In this document: positions 31,637 to 40,765 of the stretch, piece after piece
Layout: each line of letters begins with the position of its first letter
How positions within the stretch are numbered: position 1 is the stretch's first letter
The notes under the pieces: model-generated
Seen by the model: the letters and a program-made list of their open reading frames with translations, nothing else
What the model was told of the DNA's origin: nothing
Database searches by the model: none
Made by a program: the position numbers and the translations under genes
From: Fidelibacterota bacterium
GTDB taxonomy: Bacteria > Fidelibacterota > Marinisomatia > SCGC-AAA003-L08 > D37C17
Assembly (NCBI GenBank): GCA_014381415.1
Contig: JACNLQ010000049.1
Coordinates: 1 to 64,000 of the forward strand
Direction of reading: 5' to 3'
Length of the DNA: 64,000 nt

Positions 31637-33816
31637 GGACAATCAACCCCATCCTGTTCGCCTATGTATTTTTCAATACAAGCAGGATAGGGTGGGCAGA
31701 TATTATTTTCTGAAATATTAAAAGTTTTTAATTGAGGGATTATTTCACAAACACTTTCTGGTATTGATGTGAGTTGATTAACACCTAAATATAAATAATG
31801 TAAACGCATGTTTTTCCATTTTTGTACTCCAATTTCTAATGGGTTTCTTCCGGTTAAGCTTTCATTTTGTGAAATAAAATCATTGAGAGTTGCAATATCT
31901 TTCTCAAAATAACATTCCTCATTAATATCTAAATAACCATAAGGACAAAAACTATGTTCACAATTTTCTGTATTTTGCTCGCCAATATAATCAAAACATT
32001 GTAAATACGGAGGACAGAGTAAATTATTTGTTATTTGGAAACTTTGTAAATTTTGATAGATAGAACAAAAATTATCAGGAAGGACTTCCAGTTTATTATT
32101 ATTCAGATTTAAATATTCTAATTGGTTTAGTTTATTTATACTTTCAGGAACAACCGCAATTCCCAAGCCGTCCAGACTTAATTGCTGCAACCGATTATTT
32201 TTCCATACTTGATAACCGATCAATAGCGGATGATAACCAGTAAATACTTCATTAGTTTTTGTAAAATCAATGAGCACCTGTAAATCATCATAGTAATAAC
32301 ATTCTCCATCAAATATAACAAATCCATCAGGGCAGGACAGGGGATGGCTACAATCATCAATATTCTGATATCCAACATTTTCGATACATGATGGGTAGGG
32401 TGGACAAATATAATTATTTGTAATTTCAAATGCAGATAAATTTGAGTAAATTTCACAAATACTTTCCGGCATATCGGTGAGCTGGTTTCCAACTAAAATA
32501 AGCTGATTCAGTTTTCCCCCAATCCAGTTTTGCATACCGCCGGCATCACCGATATCGAGTGGAGATTTTCCCTTTAATGATGGATTTCTATCAATGATAT
32601 CCTGTAGAATTTTTAGATGTCCCGCAAAATAACATTCGCCCTCAATTTCAGTATAATTATCTGGGCAAATATATTTACCACAAGCTTCTTTATTTTGAAA
32701 ATCAACATATTCTACACAATCTGGATATGGTGGGCAAATGGCATTATTGCTTAAGTTGAGCGTAGAGAGATTTGAATAAATATTACAAATATTTGCAGGG
32801 ATGTATGTCAAATCCAAGGAAGAAAGATCTAAAGAAACAAGCCTCATATTTCTCCATTCCTGTTTACCAATTTCAAGTGGATATTTCCCAATTAAACTCT
32901 CATTTTTAATAATAAAATTTTGCAACACTTCAATATCTTTTTGAAATTTTTCTGAATTGATTTCTTCAAGTCCATTTTGAGAGATAATAATTCCACTATT
33001 ATCCGAAATATTATCTGTAATAATACTATTACTACCAACCTCAGTATTGTTACACATCTTGGTGTTTTGCTGCCCAATATATTCAAAACAAACGGGATAT
33101 GGCGTACAAATAAAATTATTTGATACATTGAATAATTTCAAGTTATTATAGATAGTGCACAAATTATCTGGAAGTGTTGTGAGTTGATTACTAATCAGGT
33201 TTAAATGTGTGAGTTTTCCATTTTCCCATTGTTGATAGCCAACATTCTTTCCTAATTCAAGCGGTGTCGTTCCATACAGTACCGAGTTGCTGTCAATAAT
33301 TGCCTGCAAAACATTAATATGATTTTCATTATAACATTCCCCTTGAATTTCTTCAAATCCCGCAGGACATTCAAAAGCATCACAATCTCTTGTATCTTGA
33401 TTGCCAAGATACTCAAAACAGAAGGGGTAGGGTGGGCAAATAAGGTTATCGGAAAGATTCACCTGTGAATAATAGGGGTAAATACTGCAAATTCCCTCAG
33501 GGAGAGCCGTGATTTTATTTTTTCTTAAATCAAGGCTGTTAAGATCTTTTAGCAATCCAATACTATCTGGAACAATTGTGATTTGGAGTTCTCCTAAATA
33601 TAGATGAGTAAGCCGATTATTGGTCCATTCTTGATACCCTAATTTCAGGGGATCTAACCCATAAAGACTTTCATTTCTATCAATAAAATCTTGTAAAACA
33701 TCAAAATGTTGCTTGTAATAACAACCGTCATCATATTCTAACAGTCCATTAGGACAGTCAGAACCCCATATAGCAATGAGTGGAAAGCAAATGAGAAATA
33801 GATTTTTTAGAGCCAT
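31633..33816 (-). CDS. Secreted cysteine-rich leucine-rich-repeat protein with six modules
   Basis: A 727-residue protein starting with a signal peptide (LKNLFLICFPLIAIWGSDC). It is built of six modules of roughly 110-125 residues. Each module has a Cys-rich opening (CPxGxxExxGECY), a helical segment with VLQDIIDRN and PLxIG, and WxNxRL. Two or three leucine-rich repeats follow (LxLxxNxLTxxPESICxIY). Each ends in NxICPPYPxC plus GxQNTxxC. The third module has lost its opening Cys block and has a Ser/Asn/Ile-rich linker instead. It probably functions outside the cell, perhaps in adhesion or binding; no enzymatic motif is seen. Confidence 0.82.
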   Translation of the reverse strand: MALKNLFLICFPLIAIWGSDCPNGLLEYDDGCYYKQHFDVLQDFIDRNESLYGLDPLKLGYQEWTNNRLTHLYLGELQITIVPDSIGLLKDLNSLDLRKNKITALPEGICSIYPYYSQVNLSDNLICPPYPFCFEYLGNQDTRDCDAFECPAGFEEIQGECYNENHINVLQAIIDSNSVLYGTTPLELGKNVGYQQWENGKLTHLNLISNQLTTLPDNLCTIYNNLKLFNVSNNFICTPYPVCFEYIGQQNTKMCNNTEVGSNSIITDNISDNSGIIISQNGLEEINSEKFQKDIEVLQNFIIKNESLIGKYPLEIGKQEWRNMRLVSLDLSSLDLTYIPANICNIYSNLSTLNLSNNAICPPYPDCVEYVDFQNKEACGKYICPDNYTEIEGECYFAGHLKILQDIIDRNPSLKGKSPLDIGDAGGMQNWIGGKLNQLILVGNQLTDMPESICEIYSNLSAFEITNNYICPPYPSCIENVGYQNIDDCSHPLSCPDGFVIFDGECYYYDDLQVLIDFTKTNEVFTGYHPLLIGYQVWKNNRLQQLSLDGLGIAVVPESINKLNQLEYLNLNNNKLEVLPDNFCSIYQNLQSFQITNNLLCPPYLQCFDYIGEQNTENCEHSFCPYGYLDINEECYFEKDIATLNDFISQNESLTGRNPLEIGVQKWKNMRLHYLYLGVNQLTSIPESVCEIIPQLKTFNISENNICPPYPACIEKYIGEQDGVDCP

Positions 33817-33990
33817 ATAGCTATATAATTTACAATCATTGAATGAGAGTTTGGAAAAAATAGAAATCGATATTTAGATAAATTAAATCGTTAAACTATT
33901 TGTAACAACATGTAACAAATTTAAGATATCATTGGGAAAATTTAGACGAGGAGTGTTAACTTCGCAGACTAAACAATGAAAGGAATTGGC

Positions 33991-35586
33991 ATGAAAACAG
34001 GGAAAGATATTATTATAGCGGTAATTTTATTGTGCACCTCCATTATAGTTGCGGCAGAATATACTCCAGAACAGAAACAAGAGTTAGGAAACCAAGCTGT
34101 TCATGAAATGATGCAGAAAATATTTTCTGAATCTATGAAAGCCAAACGTGCTTTTCTAGAAAACCAGCATAGAGAGATCCCCCTATCAAATTTTGCAACA
34201 ACTGCCCCTCGCTCAGAATTTATTGTAAATGCAGATATTTCAGATGAGTTAGCAGCTGGTACTGAATCTTCTACTGTATATGCTTCTACTGATGGGCAGT
34301 CTACCTGGCAATCAGCACCTGCAACCCCTATGGGATCTACTGGCTATGAAACTACTTGGAGTGGTACTATTAATACAAATGATGGCAATTCGGCCCATTC
34401 CTATTTATCCGGACTCATAAACTCTGAAGCACTTGGAGAAAATTTTGGAACCATTATTGTTTCCGGAACTCCTCATAATGAAAATGGAAATTGGCCACCC
34501 GGAAGCAACTTATATGCCCATATGGTTGATGAGCCTACTGGGGACGCCCCATCCAATCAAGATATTACAGCCCTCCGTGGCACCTACAAAGGCAATAATG
34601 CAACCGATGGAGAAGGCAATGAATATATAGATGTGGAAAGATTTTACATGAATCTTTCGCTTAATGGCGGTTGTTGTGATGAAGGTGGGCTTTTTGGTCC
34701 CTGGTATCTCTATGGTGTGGGGATTGTCAATCCGGAAGCCGAGGAGGAAGTTGCCTATGCCATCGGCTATGGTGATGGCGGCTTTGGTGAGCTTGTCCCG
34801 GGTCTTTATAAAATAACCGGCGATCTGGCTACGGGTGATATTGGTGGTTTTGATCTTCTTACCTCAAATATTTCATACAGCACCAGCGGCAATGATATGC
34901 AGGCAACCGCATTAATGAGCTATATTACAAATGACAGCCAATGGGGTACATGGCCCAACTCCTTTAATGGATTTATTGTTCTGGGTGTAACCATAGAAGC
35001 TTCTCTGGATGGCTTGGACGTGGCAGCCGAAGTTAAAGATCAAACTAATCCTGGTCTTATGATTTGCAATACAACCTCTCAAGAAGGAAATATTGCACTC
35101 TCGCTGAGCAGCCCGGTTTATGATGCAGATACCGGTTCGCTTTCAGTAACTTATTCAGATGGTGATGGAAACCTTCCTTGGAAAAAATCTTTGGAGTTAT
35201 GTGAACCTGGAACGGATAATTGTATGTATTCCTTTGATATGATTCCTGATGGTCATTCTTATAAAGGCGGTGTTACATTTTCAGTATCTACAGAAGGTGT
35301 ATCAGATGGGGATTATGACGCCCGTTTATGGTTTGCCGATGATGATTTGGACACCTATCCATCAGCACAGATTGTACTGCCCATTACAGTGGGTAGTGGC
35401 GGCGGCGGTTGTGCCATAGTAGGAGATTTAAACGATGATAGCTTGACCAATGTAATAGATGTAGTGTTGCTAGTAAACCTAATTCTTTCAAGTGCTGAAG
35501 TTGATACCTGTTCTGATGTAAATGGTGATGGAATATTAAATGTGATTGATATTGTATTATTAGTAAATATTGTATTGGGTGGATAA
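33991..35586 (+). CDS. Secreted protein with C-terminal dockerin-type calcium-binding repeats
   Basis: An exported protein of about 531 residues. I prefer the ATG at 33991, which has AAAGGA 7 nt upstream, over 33976. A signal peptide (IIIAVILLCTSIIVAAEY) is followed by a long beta-rich, Gly/Asp/Thr-rich region of unknown fold. The final 55 residues contain two dockerin type I loops (DLNDDSLTNVIDVVLLVN and DVNGDGILNVIDIVLLVN). No scaffoldin is visible, so the dockerin pair may act as a surface or secretion tag, as often seen in non-cellulosomal bacteria. A terminator follows closely. Confidence 0.78.
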   Translation: MKTGKDIIIAVILLCTSIIVAAEYTPEQKQELGNQAVHEMMQKIFSESMKAKRAFLENQHREIPLSNFATTAPRSEFIVNADISDELAAGTESSTVYASTDGQSTWQSAPATPMGSTGYETTWSGTINTNDGNSAHSYLSGLINSEALGENFGTIIVSGTPHNENGNWPPGSNLYAHMVDEPTGDAPSNQDITALRGTYKGNNATDGEGNEYIDVERFYMNLSLNGGCCDEGGLFGPWYLYGVGIVNPEAEEEVAYAIGYGDGGFGELVPGLYKITGDLATGDIGGFDLLTSNISYSTSGNDMQATALMSYITNDSQWGTWPNSFNGFIVLGVTIEASLDGLDVAAEVKDQTNPGLMICNTTSQEGNIALSLSSPVYDADTGSLSVTYSDGDGNLPWKKSLELCEPGTDNCMYSFDMIPDGHSYKGGVTFSVSTEGVSDGDYDARLWFADDDLDTYPSAQIVLPITVGSGGGGCAIVGDLNDDSLTNVIDVVLLVNLILSSAEVDTCSDVNGDGILNVIDIVLLVNIVLGG

Positions 35587-35606
35587 AATAGATTTGGTAT
35601 AAATTT

Positions 35607-35638
35607 AAAAAGCCCCGCTGATTCAGAGGGGCTTTTTT
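35607..35638. terminator. Rho-independent terminator
   Basis: AAAAGCCCC pairs with GGGGCTTTTTT around an 11-base loop, a strong hairpin with a T tract. It ends the dockerin-protein transcript. The A-rich left flank suggests that it also serves the convergent threonine aldolase gene. Confidence 0.9.
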
Positions 35639-35658
35639 GTTGCCATCAATTTTTGGAA

Positions 35659-36696
35659 TTATTTCATTATTTCAGTAAAAGCATTTAATGTTATAAGTAC
35701 ATCCTTATTTGTGACCCCATAATGGGTAACCATTCTAAATATATTTGGATTGGTCTCAAAAAATTTAACACCACGTTTATCCATTGCGGTTATTAATTGT
35801 GGACCTGTAATATGTGTAGAATTCAATCCAAAGTAAATGATATTGGTTTGCACTTTTTCCAAATCAATGGTTAATCCATAGATTTGAGAGACTCCCTCTG
35901 CAAGCAGGCGTGCATTTTTATGGTCTTCAGCCAATTGGTTTTCAGCAGACTCCAAAGAGAGCATGCCGGCAGCGGCTAAAATCCCGGCTTGGCGCATACC
36001 GCCACCTAATGCTTTCCGGTTTCGCCGAACTTGGTAAATAAATTCTTTACTTCCACAAACCACAGAACCTACTGGCGCCGCTAATCCTTTAGATAAACAA
36101 AAGGTAACCGAATCTACATTTTTCACCAATGTTTTTGCATTCACCCCCAAAGCAACGGATGCATTGAAAATTCTGGCACCATCGATATGCAGTTTTATAC
36201 CATTTTCTATGGCTATATTTGCCACGGAATTTATATACTCCATTGAAAGGGGTGTACCAAAACACATATTATGAGTATTCTCCAAGCTAATAGCTGATGT
36301 TTTGGGGAAGTGATCGTTTTTAGTTCTTATGGATGCCCTTATTTTTTCAATACTTATGGTACCATCATCTTCATTAGGAAGCTGCCGCGAATGAATTCCT
36401 CCGAAAGCCGAGATACCACCCCCTTCATAAAGACAAGTATGTGATTTATCGCCCAGTATAATTTCAGTACCTCTATCGCAATGTGCCAAAATTGACGCCA
36501 AATTTCCCATGGTACCGCTGGGTACTAAAATGGTGGCTTCCTTACCCATGATCTCCGCAGCTTTTTGTTCTAATTTATTTACTGTGGAATCTTCCTGAAA
36601 AACATCATCACCCAATTCAGCGCTGGCAATGGCTTTTCTCATTTTATCCGATGGCAGCGTTACCGTATCGCTGCGTAAATCTATTATTTTATTCAT
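35659..36696 (-). CDS. ltaE: Low-specificity L-threonine aldolase
   Basis: PLP enzyme of fold type I that cleaves L-threonine or allo-threonine to glycine and acetaldehyde; 345 residues, normal length. It starts IDLRSDTVTLPSDKMRKA. It has GDDVFQEDSTVNKLEQK and VPSGTMGNLAS, the Asp-containing KLHIDGARIFNA, and the PLP lysine in VTFCLSKGLAAPVGS. The C-terminal FRMVTHYGVTNKDV is typical. It is transcribed divergently from the amidohydrolase gene, with a 75-bp spacer. Confidence 0.93.
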   Translation of the reverse strand: MNKIIDLRSDTVTLPSDKMRKAIASAELGDDVFQEDSTVNKLEQKAAEIMGKEATILVPSGTMGNLASILAHCDRGTEIILGDKSHTCLYEGGGISAFGGIHSRQLPNEDDGTISIEKIRASIRTKNDHFPKTSAISLENTHNMCFGTPLSMEYINSVANIAIENGIKLHIDGARIFNASVALGVNAKTLVKNVDSVTFCLSKGLAAPVGSVVCGSKEFIYQVRRNRKALGGGMRQAGILAAAGMLSLESAENQLAEDHKNARLLAEGVSQIYGLTIDLEKVQTNIIYFGLNSTHITGPQLITAMDKRGVKFFETNPNIFRMVTHYGVTNKDVLITLNAFTEIMK

Positions 36697-36771
36697 TTAA
36701 TAATATTCTGTAATTCATTTGTGTAGGAATTTAATACCCTTTTATGCAGGTACAGAATCCTAAATTTTACC

Positions 36772-38325
36772 ATGAGCCAGAAAGTAAATTTAATTAACGG
36801 CAATTTCATTACATTGGATGCTCAATGCCCCAATGCTGAAATGATATCTGTTGTAAATGGAAAAATCTATGGAGTCAATGCATTAGATCATAATGTTGAG
36901 TCTATAGATTTAAAAGGAGCAACGGTGATTCCAGGATTTACAGACGCCCATTTTCATCTCACAAATTTAGGGAAACAATTAGATACACTTCAGTTAAAGG
37001 AATGCAAATCATCTTTAGAGGTGGCAGAAAAAGTATTGAAGAAAAGTGCTGAGTTGAGTGAAAATGATTGGATTATAGGTTTTGGCTGGGACCATAATAA
37101 ATGGCAAGACCCCCAATTTCCAAATGCAGATATTCTAAATTCTCTGCCAATTTCACAGCCAATAATGCTCAATAGAATTGATGGACATTCATGTTGGGTG
37201 AACCAAAAGGCCATGGAGCTATCCGGACTGAATGTGTCTCCCAACCCACCAGAAGGTGGTGATATAATTAATGATTGTATCCTCCTTGATAATGCCATGA
37301 ACCCGGTACAGTTTATCATTCCTAAACCGGATGAGATTACTGTTGAAAAATGGATTAATCTCGCCTTAGAGATTATCGCTCCCCGGGGAATAACGAATAT
37401 TCATGACGCCTGGCAGGATGCCACAACGGTTAAGGTATTACAGAAATTATCCAATGCAGGAAAATTACCCATCCGTGTTTATGGAATGTTGGGGAGTAGC
37501 TACCCAAAACTAATAAAACAATTTTTCAATGATGGTTTTTATCAATCAGAAAATTATAGCATTCGCTCCGTGAAAGCATTTATTGATGGAGCTTTGGGTA
37601 GTCGCGGCGCTGCATTATTAGAGCCATATTCTGACGATCATTCAAATTGTGGACTCATATTAATTACTCATGATGAGTTTGAAAAATTAACAATACGCTG
37701 CCGGGATGCCGGCTTTCAGCTTTGTACTCATGCTATTGGTGACCGTGGCAACAGATTGGTGTTAGATGCATATTCTCGTTCTGTGTCAGACATCAAGAAT
37801 CATCGTTGGCGCATTGAGCATGCCCAAATGGTCTGTGATGAAGATATCCCACGATTTGCTGAAAATGGTATCGTACCATCCATGCAACCCAGTCATTGTA
37901 CCAGCGATATGCCCTGGCTAACTGAAAGGCTTGGAGATAAACGCCTTCCTCGTATTTCTCGCTGGAAATCATTTATTGATTCAGGTTGTCAAATCCCCGG
38001 TGGCTCAGATTGTCCTATTGAAGAGGGGAATCCAATATTTGAATATTTTTCAGCTGTTACCCGCAAAGATCATAAAGGCTTGCCAAATAAAGGCTGGCAA
38101 AACCAGGAGATTGTGACTAGATTGGATGCTCTGAAAATGTTTACAACATGGGCAGCATACGGAGAATTTGCCGAACATAGAAGGGGGAGAATTCGGCCGG
38201 GATTTGATGCAGATTTAACTTTCTTATCTCAAGATATTACCAATTGTCAAGAAAATGCAATTCTCAATACACAAGTATTAGGAACCATGGTTGCAGGAAA
38301 TTTTCTCTATAATAATCTACACTAA
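36772..38325 (+). CDS. Amidohydrolase family 3 (YtcJ-like) metal-dependent hydrolase
   Basis: A 517-residue protein of the amidohydrolase superfamily. The metal-binding HxH-type motif lies in IPGFTDAHFHLTNLG (about residue 60). Further motifs are WIIGFGWDHNKW, the histidines in QLCTHAIGDRGN and WRIEHAQM, and the Asp in GGSDCPIEEGNPI. The C-terminal GRIRPGFDADLTFLS segment closes the composite beta domain. The substrate cannot be read. Its stop codon overlaps that of the convergent downstream gene. Confidence 0.88.
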   Translation: MSQKVNLINGNFITLDAQCPNAEMISVVNGKIYGVNALDHNVESIDLKGATVIPGFTDAHFHLTNLGKQLDTLQLKECKSSLEVAEKVLKKSAELSENDWIIGFGWDHNKWQDPQFPNADILNSLPISQPIMLNRIDGHSCWVNQKAMELSGLNVSPNPPEGGDIINDCILLDNAMNPVQFIIPKPDEITVEKWINLALEIIAPRGITNIHDAWQDATTVKVLQKLSNAGKLPIRVYGMLGSSYPKLIKQFFNDGFYQSENYSIRSVKAFIDGALGSRGAALLEPYSDDHSNCGLILITHDEFEKLTIRCRDAGFQLCTHAIGDRGNRLVLDAYSRSVSDIKNHRWRIEHAQMVCDEDIPRFAENGIVPSMQPSHCTSDMPWLTERLGDKRLPRISRWKSFIDSGCQIPGGSDCPIEEGNPIFEYFSAVTRKDHKGLPNKGWQNQEIVTRLDALKMFTTWAAYGEFAEHRRGRIRPGFDADLTFLSQDITNCQENAILNTQVLGTMVAGNFLYNNLH

Positions 38326-39209
38326 AGTTCATTAGTTAAACAATGAACAGACCCCCCGCTTAGTCGAAATTGTGTGAGCGGCACAATGGAGTGGTTAATA
38401 TTATGCTCTGCAAAAGCCAAATTTACTGACTTTGAAATGAAGGGAGCAGATCCCAGTAAAATTCCCGGTAATGGTAAACAGTTTACAGCAAAACTTCCTA
38501 ATTGATTGCCAATCCCAATGGCTTCTGAAGGGGGGATGTCAAGCAGCTGTATTCCCCTATGCTTAGTAAAAGTTTGTAATTGTTGTATTGAATCATTTTC
38601 AAGGAGTTGTGTGCAGGCAATAACGAGGCAAAGCTCATTTTGCTTATTCATTACGGGAGTAAACACCGTATCCAAATGAAAAGCCTTCGCTTTTAACTCC
38701 ACCAGCTCATCAACATTTAATAATTCGGCTGTTTTAGCATTGCCGGAAGTATTATTTCTGCTTAACCCTGCAAAGAGAATGTTCTCATTTGGACAAAAAG
38801 AAAACTCCCCACCTTCCACAAAATAATCTTTATCAAATGGCAGATTATGGGTTTTGATATGATTGTGATTTAACCAATCCTCAATAATTTCTTCTTCAGC
38901 CTGACGTTCTTTTTCCCGAAAACGGGCAATAACCACCTCACCCTTTAAGTTGCTTATAAACAGGTCCCTCACAAATACAAAATCATGTTTCAACGTTCCA
39001 AAATCAACAGAATCTAATTTCACCGGGAAGGGTATTACTTCATATCCATTGGAAGCTTTATCTAAAGATTCCTTTAAATGTTTCCACTCTTGCTCAACCA
39101 AAGTTTGATTTGGAATAGTCCCTTCAACCATGGCGGGATTGTCCTTATATTGAGGTGTTCCTTCTCCCCACCAGGGGTTATGCGGTAACGCTGAAATATA
39201 AATTTTCAT
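38322..39209 (-). CDS. Amidinotransferase / dimethylarginine dimethylaminohydrolase-like protein
   Basis: A 295-residue protein of the guanidino-group modifying superfamily. Visible motifs are FVFVRDLFI, EGGEFSF with the conserved acidic residues, HLDTVFTPV with the catalytic His, and a C-terminal SGGSVHCLTNEL with the nucleophilic Cys. The family hydrolyses arginine, methylated arginine or related guanidino compounds. Without a search I cannot choose between arginine deiminase-like, DDAH or other activities. It is convergent with the amidohydrolase gene, with stop codons interleaved over 4 nt. Confidence 0.82.
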   Translation of the reverse strand: MKIYISALPHNPWWGEGTPQYKDNPAMVEGTIPNQTLVEQEWKHLKESLDKASNGYEVIPFPVKLDSVDFGTLKHDFVFVRDLFISNLKGEVVIARFREKERQAEEEIIEDWLNHNHIKTHNLPFDKDYFVEGGEFSFCPNENILFAGLSRNNTSGNAKTAELLNVDELVELKAKAFHLDTVFTPVMNKQNELCLVIACTQLLENDSIQQLQTFTKHRGIQLLDIPPSEAIGIGNQLGSFAVNCLPLPGILLGSAPFISKSVNLAFAEHNINHSIVPLTQFRLSGGSVHCLTNEL

Positions 39210-39318
39210 AAGCTGTTAATATAGATTGAAATTGGAGTCCGTAATTTTCAATTTATCTATGCCTATAAAAAAGAGTAAATTAAATCTAATAATTCAAAAC
39301 AATTTAAAGGTAAATAAA

Positions 39319-39882
39319 ATGCCAACTTCACCTGCAGATATGATGGCCGCAATGCTAAATAATATGGAAAATAAAACCGGAAATACTTTAGAATATTGGC
39401 TGAAAGTAACGGCTGAATCAAAAGAGGAAAAGCATAATGACATTATAAAATTTTTAAAAGTAAACCATGGACTCACCCATGGCTATGCCAATATTATTGC
39501 TTTTAAACATCGTGAACAATTTGAAAAGCCAAAATCAAACGAGGAGATGATTGCAGATCAATTCAAAGCGGGAAAATCGGTCTTGTTGCCTTGGTATGAA
39601 ATTCTACGAGACTTCATCCAATCATTAGGAGTTGATGTGGAATTAGCGCCACGGAAATCCTATGTTTCATTCCGCCGTTCTAAGCAGTTTGCTATTTTGA
39701 AAGCCTCCACCAAATCCCGCTTGGATGTGGGTCTCATATTAAAAGGGGTGGAATCTACTAAACGATTACAGGAAGGCAAACAGTTCAGCGGCATGATGAC
39801 CCATTGTGTGAGTATTACTGCTGAAGCAGATATTGATGGTGAATTGAAGGGTTGGCTGAAAGATGCTTATAGCAAAGCGTAA
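39319..39882 (+). CDS. DUF4287 and DUF5655 domain protein
   Basis: A 187-residue protein. I choose the ATG at 39319, which follows AAAGG at 39306-39310 and begins the conserved region; an upstream in-frame ATG adds an unconserved leader. The first 75 residues match DUF4287 (NMENKTGNTLEYWLKV, HNDIIKFLKVNHGLTHGYAN). The remainder resembles DUF5655 (SLGVDVELAPRKSYVSFRRS, LDVGLILKG). The biochemical role is unknown. It is convergent with the DUF2797 gene, only 1 bp away. Confidence 0.78.
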   Translation: MPTSPADMMAAMLNNMENKTGNTLEYWLKVTAESKEEKHNDIIKFLKVNHGLTHGYANIIAFKHREQFEKPKSNEEMIADQFKAGKSVLLPWYEILRDFIQSLGVDVELAPRKSYVSFRRSKQFAILKASTKSRLDVGLILKGVESTKRLQEGKQFSGMMTHCVSITAEADIDGELKGWLKDAYSKA

Positions 39883-39883
39883 A

Positions 39884-40681
39884 TTAAACCTCCAACTCCA
39901 CCAAATATCCCGTATGTTTGCGCATATTCAACACGGTGCCATCATCAAAAATTAAGTACTGCCCTTTAATTCCCCAGAGTCTGCCGCAGATTTCTTCCAG
40001 CTTATCAAAACTGAGGCTTTTCACTTTTTCAGGGTATTCGTTTACCGGATAATTAATCTCCGTAATTTCATTTTCTTCGCTTTCATAATTCTGTAAGTCA
40101 GAGGAAAGGTGAGCTATCATTTCCTTTTTCTTTTCCATTAATTCTACCCCTTCAATATGTTGGTTTTTCAGCATCCTTTGCCAATGGGTGCGGTCTGAAA
40201 TATGGGCTTTCAAGGCAACTTCTATGAGTCCTGCAATATATCGATTGGGTGTCTGTGCTAATTTGATTGCCTGCCACGCGCCCTGATCAATCCAGCGCGT
40301 AGGTACCTGCCCTGAGCGTGTTACACCCACTTTTATCCCACTGGAAATTGCCAAATAGACAAAATGCTCCTGCAAGCAGTGGGCTTCTGCCCAACCCATA
40401 TCCCGGGCAATTCCATCCTGGGCTTGGCAGAGTTCTGGTCTAAATATACATTCGGATGTTTCAGGGGCTGAAATAAAGCAAGGGTAGCAAAATCCCTGAG
40501 CAAATGATTTATTGGTTTTCTTCCCGCAGACTACACAGCAGATTTCTTTCAGCCATTTGAAGGCAATGTATTTCCCAATAAAGTGATTCATGTAAACCAG
40601 CTCATCACCTATGGGTAGATCATATTCTACGGGATTTGCCAACTTAGTTTCCATTTTTAATAGAGCACCATTATATCGCAT
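39884..40681 (-). CDS. DUF2797 protein (zinc-ribbon-like)
   Basis: A 265-residue protein recognised as the DUF2797 family by CCVVCGKKTNKSFAQGFCYPCF (two CxxC pairs, likely zinc-binding), then ECIFRPELCQAQDG, and VKVGVTRSGQVPTRWIDQGA-type sequence near residue 120. That last segment recalls GIY-YIG-like nuclease folds. Function is unknown. It is divergent from topA, with an 84-bp spacer. Confidence 0.8.
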   Translation of the reverse strand: MRYNGALLKMETKLANPVEYDLPIGDELVYMNHFIGKYIAFKWLKEICCVVCGKKTNKSFAQGFCYPCFISAPETSECIFRPELCQAQDGIARDMGWAEAHCLQEHFVYLAISSGIKVGVTRSGQVPTRWIDQGAWQAIKLAQTPNRYIAGLIEVALKAHISDRTHWQRMLKNQHIEGVELMEKKKEMIAHLSSDLQNYESEENEITEINYPVNEYPEKVKSLSFDKLEEICGRLWGIKGQYLIFDDGTVLNMRKHTGYLVELEV

Positions 40682-40765
40682 GGTTAAAATTACACGATAT
40701 TTTCATAAAAAATATAAAAATTCCATTTGCTTTATACATTACACTTTGACGTAAGTTTTATATAT

